Assembly: GCA_002783405.1 (NCBI GenBank)
Contig: PFGG01000073.1
Location: 26,801-90,800, forward strand
DNA: 64,000 nucleotides
DNA from: a bacterium (Candidatus Blackallbacteria) CG13_big_fil_rev_8_21_14_2_50_49_14
Lineage (GTDB): Bacteria > Cyanobacteriota > Sericytochromatia > UBA7694
Direction of reading: 5' to 3'
This document shows, one piece after another, positions 24,210-33,086 of the stretch; within the stretch, counting starts at the first letter, position 1; each line of letters begins with the position of its first letter. The notes under the pieces are model-generated. The model ran no database searches, was not told the DNA's origin, and saw nothing but the letters and a program-made list of their open reading frames with translations. A program made the position numbers and the translations under genes.

Positions 24210-24725
24210 GTGAAAACAAAAACTGTTTACATTCAAAATGATTGGCAAGGAAAGATGCTCAAGCCCAGAGAAACAGTTTTTATCAAACTGAAACTTTTGC
24301 CAACAGGCCTCGAAGTGGAAATTCAAGCCCCTTATTTTGCGGATCCAGAACCTTTAGCCCCCCCCGGCAGTTGTGATGGGCTCTGGGATTATGAAGTGGT
24401 TGAACTGTTTATTGCCCATGGGGATCAGTATACAGAATTGGAGCTGGGCCCCCATGGGCATTATCTGTTACTCCAATTAAAGGGCATTCGCAAGGCCCTC
24501 ACGCGGAATTCACAACTGACGTATCATTGGGAAAAATCTCAAGAAATCTGGTCTGGAAAAACGTTGATTCCGATCGAACTGCTGCCGCCAGAACCTTGGA
24601 CCTTCAATGCCTATGCGATTCATGGAGTTGATGAGGAAAGGACGTATGCAGCACTTTTTGCAGTGCCTGGAGACGAACCCGATTTTCACCGCTTGCACTG
24701 TTTTCAAAACCTGGATTGGGATTAG
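24210..24725 (+). CDS. UPF0462/C4orf33-like (CBM9-like fold) protein
   Basis: 171 residues from a GTG start. LWDYEVVELFI, then YTELELGPHGHYLLLQLKGIR and IPIELLPPEPWTFNAYAIHG are the signatures of the UPF0462 (C4orf33) family. That family has a DOMON/CBM9-like beta sandwich and no assigned biochemical role. Its TAG stop overlaps the adenosylhomocysteinase stop by 4 bases on the opposite strand. Confidence 0.8.
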   Translation: MKTKTVYIQNDWQGKMLKPRETVFIKLKLLPTGLEVEIQAPYFADPEPLAPPGSCDGLWDYEVVELFIAHGDQYTELELGPHGHYLLLQLKGIRKALTRNSQLTYHWEKSQEIWSGKTLIPIELLPPEPWTFNAYAIHGVDEERTYAALFAVPGDEPDFHRLHCFQNLDWD

Positions 24726-25975
24726 GTGCCCAGTTCCCAACCCAATTGGTAAATTTCCTGTTCCTGGGTACGGGTATGAATTTGAATTCCCATGGCCTGC
24801 AGTTTGAGGCGCGCCACTTCTTCGTCAATATCGCCTGGCACTGCGTAAACTTTCTTTTCGAGCTGACCCAAGTGTTTGACCAGATATTCCAGAGAAAGGG
24901 CTTGATTGGCAAAACTCATATCCATTACCGAAGCAGGGTGACCATCCCCACAAGAAAGATTGATCAAACGCCCTTGGGCCAAGAGAAACAACCGTTTTTC
25001 GGGTAGCTGATAAGCTTCCACCAAGGGGCGAACCTCTTCTTTCGAGCTCGCCATTTCTTCAAGGGCCTGAATTTCGATTTCAGAATTGAAATGCCCTGCA
25101 TTACAGAGAATGGCACCATCTTTCATCACTTCAAAATGGCTGCGGCGAATCACATTCAAATCTCCGGTGGCAGTGATAAAAATATCGCCCAGCCCCGCAG
25201 CCTGATCCATATGGGTGACAAAGAAACCATCCATGGCCGCTTCAAGCGCATGTAAAGGATTGACCTCAACCACGATCACAACGGCTCCCAAGCCTTTGGC
25301 GCGCATGGCCACCCCTTTACCACACCAACCATAGCCACAAACCACCAGCGTCTTACCCGCCAGCAGGATATTGGTAGAGCGCATCAGGGCATCTAAAGTA
25401 CTTTGACCTGTTCCATAACGGTTATCAAAGAGATATTTGCTTTTGGCATTGTTGACAGCCATGACGGGAAACTGCAAAACCCCATTGCGGGCCATGCTGC
25501 TCAGACGGGTCACACCTGTGGTCGTCTGTTCGGTTCCCCCAGCAATTTCAGGTAATTGTGAGGGGCGCTTTTTGTGCAATTCTGAGATTAAATCCGCCCC
25601 ATCATCCAAAGTGAGATGCGGATGAGCATCTAAAACCGCATTGATATGTTTGTAATAGGTGATATTGTCTTCTCCACGTCGGGCAAAAACAGGAATATCC
25701 AATTCACAGGCCAAGGCCGCAGCCACATCATCTTGGGTACTGAGCGGATTCGAGGCACAAAGCGTAACCTCAGCCCCACCGGCTTTCAGTGTGCGCATAA
25801 GATTTGCTGTTTCAGGGGTCACATGCATGCAGGCACCTACACGGTAACCTTGAAGGGGAAGACGGGATTCGAAGTCTTGTCGAATTTGACGAAGGACCGA
25901 CATTTGATTATCAGCCCAGAGAATTTTACTCATTCCCGAAGGTGCCAATTGAGGATCGGTGATATCGTAGGCCAC
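24722..25975 (-). CDS. ahcY: Adenosylhomocysteinase
   Basis: Splits S-adenosylhomocysteine into adenosine and homocysteine with bound NAD, clearing the product of SAM methyltransferases. 417 residues from the GTG at 25975, which follows GGAG by eight bases; reading further upstream would run through the tRNA genes. The NAD motif is VVCGYGWCGKGVAMRAKGLG. CMHVTPETANLMRTLKAGGA and CASNPLSTQDDVAAAL give an archaeal-like signature. EDNITYYKHINAVLD carries active-site residues. Its start is only 42 bases after the tRNA-Glu gene, with no terminator seen. Confidence 0.93.
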   Translation of the reverse strand: MAYDITDPQLAPSGMSKILWADNQMSVLRQIRQDFESRLPLQGYRVGACMHVTPETANLMRTLKAGGAEVTLCASNPLSTQDDVAAALACELDIPVFARRGEDNITYYKHINAVLDAHPHLTLDDGADLISELHKKRPSQLPEIAGGTEQTTTGVTRLSSMARNGVLQFPVMAVNNAKSKYLFDNRYGTGQSTLDALMRSTNILLAGKTLVVCGYGWCGKGVAMRAKGLGAVVIVVEVNPLHALEAAMDGFFVTHMDQAAGLGDIFITATGDLNVIRRSHFEVMKDGAILCNAGHFNSEIEIQALEEMASSKEEVRPLVEAYQLPEKRLFLLAQGRLINLSCGDGHPASVMDMSFANQALSLEYLVKHLGQLEKKVYAVPGDIDEEVARLKLQAMGIQIHTRTQEQEIYQLGWELGT

Positions 25976-26017
25976 CAAGGGAACTCCATGAAAAAAAGAT
26001 AACAAAGAAAAACAAAA

Positions 26018-26090
26018 TACCCGTAAGGGGATTCGAACCCCTGTCGCCGCCGTGAAAGGGCGGTGTCCTAGGCCTCTAGACGATACGGGC
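26018..26090 (-). tRNA. tRNA-Glu (UUC)
   Basis: 73-nt cloverleaf on the minus strand. Acceptor GCCCGTA pairs with TACGGGT (last pair G-U). The anticodon loop is CTTTCAC with anticodon TTC, and the T-arm AGGGGTTCGAATCCCCT is perfect. No CCA is encoded. Confidence 0.96.
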
Positions 26091-26093
26091 AGG

Positions 26094-26169
26094 TGGTGAG
26101 CCATCCGCGACTCGAACGCGGGACCCATTGATTAAAAGTCAATTGCTCTACCAACTGAGCTAATGGCTC
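26094..26169 (-). tRNA. tRNA-Lys (UUU)
   Basis: 76 nt including an encoded CCA. Acceptor GAGCCAT/ATGGCTC, D-arm GCTCAGTTGGTAGAGC, anticodon stem-loop TTGACTTTTAATCAA (anticodon TTT), T-arm CCGCGTTCGAGTCGCGG. Only three bases separate it from tRNA-Glu, so the two are one transcript. Confidence 0.96.
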
Positions 26170-26280
26170 ATGTTACCACAGTTGTTTCGGGTTGTCATCA
26201 GGTTTTAAGAGCTGATTTTTAAGAATCTGAACTTAGCGCCTAGAGTGCGTTAAGCCGTTTTCTTGTCCGAAACATAGGTT

Positions 26281-26309
26281 AGTATAAACGATGGTTATGC
26301 CGGGTGCAA
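26281..26309 (-). promoter_or_regulatory. Candidate sigma-70 promoter of the tRNA-Lys/tRNA-Glu transcript
   Basis: On the minus strand TTGCAC is followed after exactly 17 bp by TATACT. The predicted start is about 105 bases upstream of tRNA-Lys. The spacing is ideal and each box is one to three mismatches off consensus. Confidence 0.5.
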
Positions 26310-26392
26310 TAGGAATCAATCCAAGAATCTTATTTTTCCTTTAATAAAATTTAATCAAGAAATTTAGATTATTTCTTCTCAGTTTAAACTTC

Positions 26393-26821
26393 TCAAAGCC
26401 ATTCTGGGGCATTCTTAAGCTCCCACAAATGGGTTTCTGATTGAATCAGCCACTGTCTCTCGTTTTCAGAAAGCAGGTCAAGCAGTTCAGGTTTTTCAAG
26501 CCAAACACAGGCAGGTTTTTCAGCCATTTGAGCAAAAAAAACTGCTGCAAAAATTAAGTTTGGCTCAGAGACACAGAGCGCCTGCCAATCCAGTCTCTGG
26601 AGTAAATGCTCAAGAAACTGTAAATTTTCAACAGGGTTGTGGGTTTGGCCCCAGAACAGAACAGAAACAGGATCTCGCACGAGCAGATGCGTGTCCCATG
26701 GACGCAAATCAGCACAGCCCAAAAGATGTAAAATGCGCCAATGCTCAGGCAGCTCTGGCAATCTCTGTGCTGATGAATTTGGGTAGGGCCCCAACCAAAC
26801 TAATTGAGAAAATTTCTTCAT
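26393..26821 (-). CDS. Hypothetical protein
   Basis: 142 residues with Trp- and Leu-rich composition (many WL, LW and LL pairs) and no motif I can name. It may be an alpha/beta fold of nucleotide or sugar-binding type (starting LVWLGPYPNSS, as in glycosyltransferase N-termini), but this is only a resemblance. It runs divergently from the zinc-ribbon gene with just 25 bases between the starts, leaving little space for two promoters. Confidence 0.6.
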   Translation of the reverse strand: MKKFSQLVWLGPYPNSSAQRLPELPEHWRILHLLGCADLRPWDTHLLVRDPVSVLFWGQTHNPVENLQFLEHLLQRLDWQALCVSEPNLIFAAVFFAQMAEKPACVWLEKPELLDLLSENERQWLIQSETHLWELKNAPEWL

Positions 26822-26846
26822 GGCAACTCCATGTTATCATAGGGGC

Positions 26847-27128
26847 ATGAGTGAAAATTGTCAGGCTGTGATTGGCTTTTTAATCCCTCGGCAGGCATGC
26901 AAAAACCTCGCTGAAACACACTGTGAAAATTGCAAAATACCCATTTGCGCAAAGCATACCCAGATAGATTCATCAGGTGCTCTGTGCCCGGTATGTGCCT
27001 TGCCCTATGATCTTAAGCATTTTAAGCTCAATGAGCAAATCCGCTTTAGCGCAGAAGATCTTGAACAGTTTTCAGAAGCCTGGCGCAAACAAAAAGGCCA
27101 GCAGGGCGGCTGGGTTGACTTTACCTGA
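26847..27128 (+). CDS. Small double zinc-binding protein (B-box-like)
   Basis: 93 residues from the ATG at 26847, with AGGGG close before it. Cys18, Cys26, Cys29, Cys34, His37, Cys47 and Cys50 form a B-box-like array (HCENCKIPICAKHTQ, then LCPVCA) likely to bind two zinc ions. No enzymatic motif is seen. It ends 14 bases inside the proposed start of the glycosyltransferase, so the pair is probably one operon, perhaps with an accessory or regulatory role. Confidence 0.72.
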   Translation: MSENCQAVIGFLIPRQACKNLAETHCENCKIPICAKHTQIDSSGALCPVCALPYDLKHFKLNEQIRFSAEDLEQFSEAWRKQKGQQGGWVDFT

Positions 27129-28053
27129 ACATCGGGTCTTGTTTTACGCACCAGGAGGGGGCACCGGCCATCTCAACCGGGCCTACGCACTGGCGCGAAG
27201 CTTAAAAAAAATAAGGCCCCATCTTTCCCCCTTGATCCTGACCAGTGCCCCCTTTTTACCGCCCCTGATTCAGGAAGGCCTGAGCGTCTTGCGCATGCCC
27301 TCTCCCACAGAACAAAACCAGTCAGGATTCTCCCTTCAGCTGCTTGAAACCCTGTGTTTAAAGGCCTCTCCCCAGGTCTTGCTGGTAGATACACACAGTG
27401 TAGGAATGAACGAAGACTTCGCTCAATTCTGGTCAAAATTCAAGGGGTATAAAATTTTTCTGCGCAGAGATCTTCAAACCCCGCTCCACACTGCCTATGA
27501 CCAAAACTGGTTGCTTACACCTGCTGAAAAAGGCTATTTGGTCAACAGGGAAAAAAGTGAGCTTTTCGCGCCTGAGCTGGCGCGAAAAATTTTGAGAGCC
27601 AGCAGCAATCTCCCCCTGGTCTTGATCGCCCACAATGGCCCCCCCAGCGAAACCTATGCGCTGTTCATGCGACTTTGGCTGGCCCTCAAGCATGCTCCAC
27701 TTGAACTGCGTTTTGCCTCTTTTTTATCCCCCCTGCCTGAACTAGCGGCATACTGGATACACTATTTTCCACTTTCAGAAATTTTGACTGGGGTCGATCT
27801 CTTGATTGGGGGAGGGGGATACAATTTAATTGCCGAAAGTAGGGTTTTTTCAAAAAAAATTCTAAGTTTTGCCTTTGAACGCCCCCTGGATCATCAGGCC
27901 GCCAGAATCCAACCCCATGAAATTTTGAATACAGAAGATTCACCCCAACAAATTCAAAGCAGGATTTTTTCTCGCTTAAAGGACGCACTTCCTGAGGCCA
28001 GCTCAGATCAGACAGCCCACCAACTTGCCCAGGAAATTTCTGACTTGCTTTGA
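27115..28053 (+). CDS. GT-B type glycosyltransferase-like protein
   Basis: 312 residues from a TTG at 27115. Earlier in-frame starts (26977, 27031) would overlap the zinc protein widely and lack an SD, so this start is tentative. HRVLFYAPGGGTGHLNRAYALA at the N-terminus is the MurG-like glycine-rich acceptor loop. LLIGGGGYNLIAESRVF, about residue 225, resembles the UDP-sugar site of MurG/MGDG-synthase-like enzymes. The product could be a lipid or cell-wall glycosyltransferase; donor and acceptor are unknown. Confidence 0.75.
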   Translation: MTLPEHRVLFYAPGGGTGHLNRAYALARSLKKIRPHLSPLILTSAPFLPPLIQEGLSVLRMPSPTEQNQSGFSLQLLETLCLKASPQVLLVDTHSVGMNEDFAQFWSKFKGYKIFLRRDLQTPLHTAYDQNWLLTPAEKGYLVNREKSELFAPELARKILRASSNLPLVLIAHNGPPSETYALFMRLWLALKHAPLELRFASFLSPLPELAAYWIHYFPLSEILTGVDLLIGGGGYNLIAESRVFSKKILSFAFERPLDHQAARIQPHEILNTEDSPQQIQSRIFSRLKDALPEASSDQTAHQLAQEISDLL

Positions 28054-28142
28054 GATATTTCTTGGCGCTTTCTGCATAAAACCATTCTGTTATTGCGCAC
28101 GGGGGCAGTATACTGCAGGCAGTGCTGTTTCAGGAGCTTCGC

Positions 28143-29507
28143 ATGCCCACTGATAAACTCAATCTGGATTTTTTACCACGCCATCTGACCTTGCTCTTAG
28201 AGCAGGAAAAAAAATCTGAAATTCAGGCGCTTTTAAGCCAATTCAGGCCTGAAGACGTCGCCGAAATTCTGCTGCAACTTGAAGAGGAACAGATCCGTCA
28301 GGTTTTGACCTGGATTGATGCAGAATTGGCGAGTGAATTGGTGATTCATATTGATTCAGATTATTGGCATGAGTTGCTGACGCCCCTGAATGAAACCCGT
28401 CTGGTTGAAATTATTGAAGAACTGCCCTCAGATGAAGCGGCCGACTTGCTGAATGAATTGGACGATGAACTCTCAGAAAAAATTCTTGAATCTCAGGCAA
28501 ACTCAGAGTCTTTTCGCAATTTAAGCAATCTTCTGCAATACCCGGATGACGCTGCCGGCGCCTTGATGAATCCAGATATTGTCTATGTACCTGAATCCTT
28601 GAATACCGATCAGGCCCTGGCCATGATCCGCGAAAATATTGAATCCTTTAAAGATATCAACTATATCTATATCACCGATGAAAAACAGCGGCTCACAGGC
28701 GTTTTGCCCCTGCCCTCACTGATAGCAGCCCCCCACCAGTCCTTGATTGAAGAAGTCATGAGCCGTGATGTGATTGCCGTCGATGTCATGATGGATGAAG
28801 ACGACGTGGTGGATATTGTACGCAAATATGAACTCATGACTGTCCCGGTGATCGATGTGCATCAACGCTTGATCGGCATTATCACCGTTGACGATATTAT
28901 GGATGTTATGGAAGAACAGGCCGATGAAGAGGCCTATAAAATGGCTGCTTTGGGAGACCCTGACAATCAATCTTCAGCCTTTGAAGCTGCCATGGCCCGC
29001 ATTCCCTGGTTATTGGTCTGCCTGGGCGGTTCTATGTCTGCTGGTACGATCATCCATCTCTACCAAAGTACCTTGGAGCAAGCCATTGTTCTAGCCTCTT
29101 TTATGCCCGCAGTCATGGGCATGGCAGGCAATACCGGCGTGCAAACCTCTACTCTGTTGATTCGCAATATGGGCGGGGGCCCCACTCCCCGCCATTTTCT
29201 CTGGCGCATGGTACTCCAAGAGTTTCGCACTGCTTTTGTGATTGGCTTACTCTGTGGCAGTATTGCCAGTTCCGTTGCGTTTTTCCTCTTTCATGCCAAT
29301 CCTTGGATTGGTGGGGTTATTGGTCTGTCACTCTGTTTAAGTATTTTGTTCTCAACCTTTTTAGGAACCAGTATCCCCTTTCTGTTTCAAAAATTCTCAA
29401 TTGACCCTGCTGTTGCCTCTGGCCCCTTTGTGACCACCATCAACGACTCAACGGCCCTGATCATTTATTTGGGAATCGCCAGTGCCATCCTTCCCTTTCT
29501 TCATTAG
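28143..29507 (+). CDS. mgtE: Magnesium transporter MgtE
   Basis: 454 residues from the ATG at 28143, with AGGAG seven bases upstream (a GTG at 28122 is possible). The N-terminal ~125 residues are the acidic superhelical domain (RPEDVAEILLQLEEEQ, LPSDEAADLLNELDDE). Two CBS domains follow at about 130-255. Five membrane spans come next, with GMAGNTGVQ and TINDSTALIIY, the conserved pore segments. It is a Mg2+ channel gated by cytosolic Mg2+. A CorA-type transporter is at 49553, so the cell has two Mg2+ routes. Confidence 0.95.
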   Translation: MPTDKLNLDFLPRHLTLLLEQEKKSEIQALLSQFRPEDVAEILLQLEEEQIRQVLTWIDAELASELVIHIDSDYWHELLTPLNETRLVEIIEELPSDEAADLLNELDDELSEKILESQANSESFRNLSNLLQYPDDAAGALMNPDIVYVPESLNTDQALAMIRENIESFKDINYIYITDEKQRLTGVLPLPSLIAAPHQSLIEEVMSRDVIAVDVMMDEDDVVDIVRKYELMTVPVIDVHQRLIGIITVDDIMDVMEEQADEEAYKMAALGDPDNQSSAFEAAMARIPWLLVCLGGSMSAGTIIHLYQSTLEQAIVLASFMPAVMGMAGNTGVQTSTLLIRNMGGGPTPRHFLWRMVLQEFRTAFVIGLLCGSIASSVAFFLFHANPWIGGVIGLSLCLSILFSTFLGTSIPFLFQKFSIDPAVASGPFVTTINDSTALIIYLGIASAILPFLH

Positions 29508-29596
29508 TTCTTAAACTTTTTTTATTGTCAGTATAAGAAAGAATCTCCAGTTTTCAGGCATAACTAAATTATTAATGAATGCGTAGAGGATATCCA

Positions 29597-31012
29597 ATGA
29601 AAGTATTTGCCCGTCTGTCTTCCGCTCTGCTTGGCCTGACTGTTATGGTTGGTTGCTCTTCTCAAACTCTGCCTTTGGCACTCAATCCCGCACGTGTACC
29701 TGCCCAACTTGGCAGCATGAGTACGCGCGCAGCCAGCCCTCTTGCCAGTTCCCAGTTGATGGTCACAGACCATTTTACCCAATGGATCAAATCGCAACAG
29801 CCAAGCAACCGTCAAATCGGTGCTGCCTCTGAAGAAATTACGCAAGGCGCACCCGTAGATGGTCAAGCCGTAGACAAACTGCCTCCTGTCCAGGCCAAAC
29901 CCTTTACCTATTTCACCTATGAAGCTTTGGACAATAACCTTTTCGGAGATTTAAACCGCGTATTAGACGCCCTTGAGTTGGTGGGCAGCAATTCACAAAT
30001 GAACTTACTCGCTCAAACCGACAGCTATGGTGGTGGCAATACTGCCCGCTACTATATTTCTCCCAATAAAGAATTCAATGATAATGCGCCGATTGTAGCT
30101 TCTCCCTATGTCAAACTGGGGCCCGATGCTGAAAATTCAGGCGATCCCCGCACCCTCGCAAATGCCCTCAACTGGGCCTATAAGGCTTACCCTGCCCGCT
30201 ATAACTGGTTGAATATCAGTTCTCATGGTATGGGTTTTGCAGGCATCGCCTATGATGACGCTCCTGAAGCCAGCATGAATATTATGAGTTTTGCCCAAGG
30301 TGTTCGCCAGGGCATGGGCGGCAAAAAGTTGGATATTGTCAGTTTTGATGCCTGTCTGATGGCGACTGTCGAAGTCGGTTCTGAATTGCAGGATGTCGCC
30401 AATATCATGGTCGGTTCTGAAGATTCCACCTATTATTGGGGTCACGGTTATGCACAGACCATGGCAAAAATTGCCCAAAATCCTGCTGCCATGAATCCTG
30501 ATCAAATCGTTCGCTCGATGGTTCTGGATGTCCACAGCAAGGGCGCAGGCAACCAAACCCTGACGATTTCTGCAACTGACCTTCGCAAAATGAGCGCACT
30601 CGAACCTGAATTGGATTTGCTCGCTCGCGCTCTGCGCAAAGCATTGGCTGGCCCTCAGCGCGCCAATGTGATTCGCGCCATGCAACTTACCCGTGAGTTT
30701 CATCTGGGTGAAAATATTCCCTTCCGTGATCTCAACCGGATTCTGAATCTTTCCAAAACCAATATCCAAGATCCCGCTGTTGCACAGGCTGCAGATCGCA
30801 TCAACAATGTCCTGTTCCGCCGTGGCCTGATCATGCTGGCCCGTCAGAACAAACTTGAAAAGGGTGAAGGTCGTGGACTTTCAATTTACCTGCCCACCGA
30901 TGGCCAGGGTGTCAGCCAGACCTACCGCCAGACACGTCTGGCACGCTCAACCCAGTGGGACGAATTCCTGCTGGATCTGAACGCAGCAATTGCCACACCG
31001 GCCACCCGCTAA
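29597..31012 (+). CDS. Clostripain-family (C11) cysteine peptidase lipoprotein
   Basis: 471 residues from the ATG at 29597 (GAGGA seven bases upstream). A lipobox VMVGC with Cys20 predicts a membrane-anchored lipoprotein. The clan CD dyad is present: His210 in ISSHGMGF and Cys253 in SFDACLMATVEV. This family cuts after Arg or Lys and several members mature by self-cleavage. Acting outside the inner membrane it may process surface or secreted proteins. A classic T-run terminator follows. Confidence 0.88.
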   Translation: MKVFARLSSALLGLTVMVGCSSQTLPLALNPARVPAQLGSMSTRAASPLASSQLMVTDHFTQWIKSQQPSNRQIGAASEEITQGAPVDGQAVDKLPPVQAKPFTYFTYEALDNNLFGDLNRVLDALELVGSNSQMNLLAQTDSYGGGNTARYYISPNKEFNDNAPIVASPYVKLGPDAENSGDPRTLANALNWAYKAYPARYNWLNISSHGMGFAGIAYDDAPEASMNIMSFAQGVRQGMGGKKLDIVSFDACLMATVEVGSELQDVANIMVGSEDSTYYWGHGYAQTMAKIAQNPAAMNPDQIVRSMVLDVHSKGAGNQTLTISATDLRKMSALEPELDLLARALRKALAGPQRANVIRAMQLTREFHLGENIPFRDLNRILNLSKTNIQDPAVAQAADRINNVLFRRGLIMLARQNKLEKGEGRGLSIYLPTDGQGVSQTYRQTRLARSTQWDEFLLDLNAAIATPATR

Positions 31013-31048
31013 ATTAAAAGTTTCCTTTTTATACTCTCTACGCTATTG

Positions 31049-31075
31049 GGGGCGAAATTTCGCCCCTTTTTCTTT
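31049..31075 (+). terminator. Rho-independent terminator after the C11 peptidase gene
   Basis: GGGGCGAAATTTCGCCCC (31049-31066) is a self-complementary hairpin followed by TTTTTCTTTTTTT. Confidence 0.85.
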
Positions 31076-31168
31076 TTTTGAAAACTGAGATTAAATAGCT
31101 CTCTGCTTTGACAAGCCGCCCCTGAGCTGGGGATAATGGAAATTAGCATTTTCTGGAAAGTGACTCCT

Positions 31169-32275
31169 ATGGCAGAACAAAACGCCTCTTCACCGGTTTA
31201 TTACGCAGACTATCTCAAGCTTGATAAAATTTTAGATGCTCAGAAACCACTCAGCAATCTTGAAGGCCAAGCTGCACATGATGAAATGCTTTTTATCATT
31301 ATTCATCAAGCCTATGAGCTCTGGTTTAAACAGGTTCTTCACGAACTGGATTCAGTCATGGCATTCTTTCGCCAACCCACCGTCAGTGAAGATCAAATGG
31401 GAATTGCTGTCGCGCGTCTGGAGCGAATCATTGAAATACAACGCCTGATGCTGATGCAGATGCAAGTCTTGCAAACTATGCAACCCCTTGATTTTCTTGA
31501 TTTTCGTGATCAACTCTATCCAGCTTCAGGTTTCCAGTCTTATCAGTTCAGGATCCTCGAAAACCGTTTGGGCTTAAAACCTGAACAAAGGGTGCCCTAC
31601 CACCAGGGGCGTTACGATGCCAGTTTGGATGCGCGCCACCAAAATCTTTTGAAAACAGCTGAGTCTGAGCCTTCTTTGCTCGAACTGGTTGAAAAATGGC
31701 TGGAGAGAACCCCCTTCTTAACCTTTGGGGGATTTGACTTTTGGGAATCTTACCGCCAGGCTGTTGAAGCTCTTTTTGACGGGGATGCAGCAAGAATTTC
31801 AAGCAATCCCCTGCTGGGCAGTGAAGATATCCAACAACATTTGGCAAGACTCCACAGCACCCGTGAAACCTTTGCCACGCTTTTTTCTGAAGCACAGTAT
31901 CAAGAACTCCAGCACAAAGGGGAGCGCCGCCTCTCCTATAAAGCCACCAAAGCAGCCCTGCTGATTCTGCTCTATCGAGAGCGCCCCATTCTTCATCTGC
32001 CCTACCGCCTGCTCAATGCCTTGAGCACCATCGACGAACTGCTGACCACCTGGCGTTATCGCCATGCCCTCAATGTTCAGCGTATGATTGGAACCAAAGT
32101 AGGCACCGGGGGCTCAATGGGCTTTGAGTATTTATTGCAGACCATGGCTTCTCACCGCATTTTTGGAGATTTTAATCAACTTTCCACCTTTATGATTCCC
32201 CGTTCAGCCCTGCCCGATCTGCCCACAGAAATTGAACGCCAATTGGGCTTCTTTTACCAGGGGGAACCCGTATGA
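31169..32275 (+). CDS. kynA: Tryptophan 2,3-dioxygenase
   Basis: Haem enzyme that opens the indole ring of L-tryptophan to N-formylkynurenine, the first step of the kynurenine route. 368 residues from the ATG at 31169. NLEGQAAHDEMLFIIIHQAY and LWFKQVLHELD are the N-terminal signatures. FRDQLYPASGFQSYQFR holds substrate contacts, and WRYRHALNVQRMIG carries the proximal haem His, followed by GTKVGTGGSMG. Slightly longer than bacterial TDOs (~280), nearer the eukaryote-like length. It overlaps the SDR gene as ATGA; kynureninase or formamidase genes are not in the window. Confidence 0.92.
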   Translation: MAEQNASSPVYYADYLKLDKILDAQKPLSNLEGQAAHDEMLFIIIHQAYELWFKQVLHELDSVMAFFRQPTVSEDQMGIAVARLERIIEIQRLMLMQMQVLQTMQPLDFLDFRDQLYPASGFQSYQFRILENRLGLKPEQRVPYHQGRYDASLDARHQNLLKTAESEPSLLELVEKWLERTPFLTFGGFDFWESYRQAVEALFDGDAARISSNPLLGSEDIQQHLARLHSTRETFATLFSEAQYQELQHKGERRLSYKATKAALLILLYRERPILHLPYRLLNALSTIDELLTTWRYRHALNVQRMIGTKVGTGGSMGFEYLLQTMASHRIFGDFNQLSTFMIPRSALPDLPTEIERQLGFFYQGEPV

Positions 32276-33063
32276 AGACCCTCAGCCTGGAAGGAAAACG
32301 CGCACTTGTATGCGGGGCCAGCAAAGGAATTGGCAAAGCCGTTGCAATGCTTCTGGCTGAACGGGGTGCAGAAGTCGTCGCCGTGGCCCGCAATGCCAAT
32401 ACCTTAAAACAATTGGTAAACGAACTGCCCACACCAAATCATCAAGCGCACAGTTGGCTGGCTGCAGATTTCAGTTCGCCATCGCTTCTGGCCAGTGAAT
32501 TGCAAACCTTTCTGGCCGGAGAAGCCCCCTTCCAGATTCTGATCCACAATACGGGTGGGCCTCCCCCCGGCCTTATTCATCAAGCGTCGCTGGAAGCTTT
32601 CAGTCTGGCGTTTGCTCAGCATCTGCTTGCGGGTCAAGTCTTGGTGCAGGCTTTACTGCCTGGCATGCAAGCCAGCCAATATGGCCGCATCATCAATATT
32701 GTCTCCACCTCTGTCCGTCAACCGATTCCTGGTTTGGGGGTTTCAAATACCGTGCGGGCTGCAGTTGCCGCCTGGGCAAAAACCCTGGCCGATGAACTGG
32801 CTCCCATGGGCATTACCGTCAATAATGTTTTGCCAGGTTTTACCCGCACCGAGCGCTTGGCTCAGATTATTGCCACCCGCGCAGAAAAACAGGGCCTCAG
32901 CCCTGAAGCAGTGGAGGCAGCCATGCTCGCAGAAGTTCCTGCTGGCCGTTTTGCTGAACCTGAAGAAACCGCTGAAGCCGTTGCTTTTCTTGCTTCCCAA
33001 GCCGCGAGTTATATTACAGGCACCCATTTACCCGTCGATGGTGGGCGTTTGAGGCCACTGTAA
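32272..33063 (+). CDS. Atypical short-chain dehydrogenase/reductase
   Basis: 263 residues with Rossmann motif CGASKGIGKAVA and HNTGGPPPG (in place of NNAG). The catalytic Ser is present in IVSTSVRQP. The YxxxK pair is replaced by SNTVR: Ser for Tyr and Arg for Lys. This pattern belongs to a beta-ketoacyl-reductase-like SDR subgroup without the standard tetrad. It may bind NAD(P) but not act as a normal oxidoreductase. It is coupled to kynA by a 4-base overlap, though no kynurenine-pathway reaction is obvious for it. Confidence 0.82.
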   Translation: MKTLSLEGKRALVCGASKGIGKAVAMLLAERGAEVVAVARNANTLKQLVNELPTPNHQAHSWLAADFSSPSLLASELQTFLAGEAPFQILIHNTGGPPPGLIHQASLEAFSLAFAQHLLAGQVLVQALLPGMQASQYGRIINIVSTSVRQPIPGLGVSNTVRAAVAAWAKTLADELAPMGITVNNVLPGFTRTERLAQIIATRAEKQGLSPEAVEAAMLAEVPAGRFAEPEETAEAVAFLASQAASYITGTHLPVDGGRLRPL

Positions 33064-33086
33064 GTAAAGAATAATGTTTTCTAGCT

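Noticed and set aside
25976..26128. 51-codon N-terminal extension of adenosylhomocysteinase
   Set aside because: It reads through tRNA-Glu and part of tRNA-Lys, and homologues begin near the VAYDITDP segment.
26170..26198. ATGACA-N17-TAACAT promoter-like boxes before tRNA-Lys
   Set aside because: The -10 box abuts the first base of the tRNA, so transcription would start inside it. The boxes at 26281-26309 fit better.
30137..30769. 210-codon minus-strand reading frame inside the clostripain-like gene
   Set aside because: The opposite strand encodes the catalytic His and Cys blocks; this frame shows no domain or ribosome-binding site.
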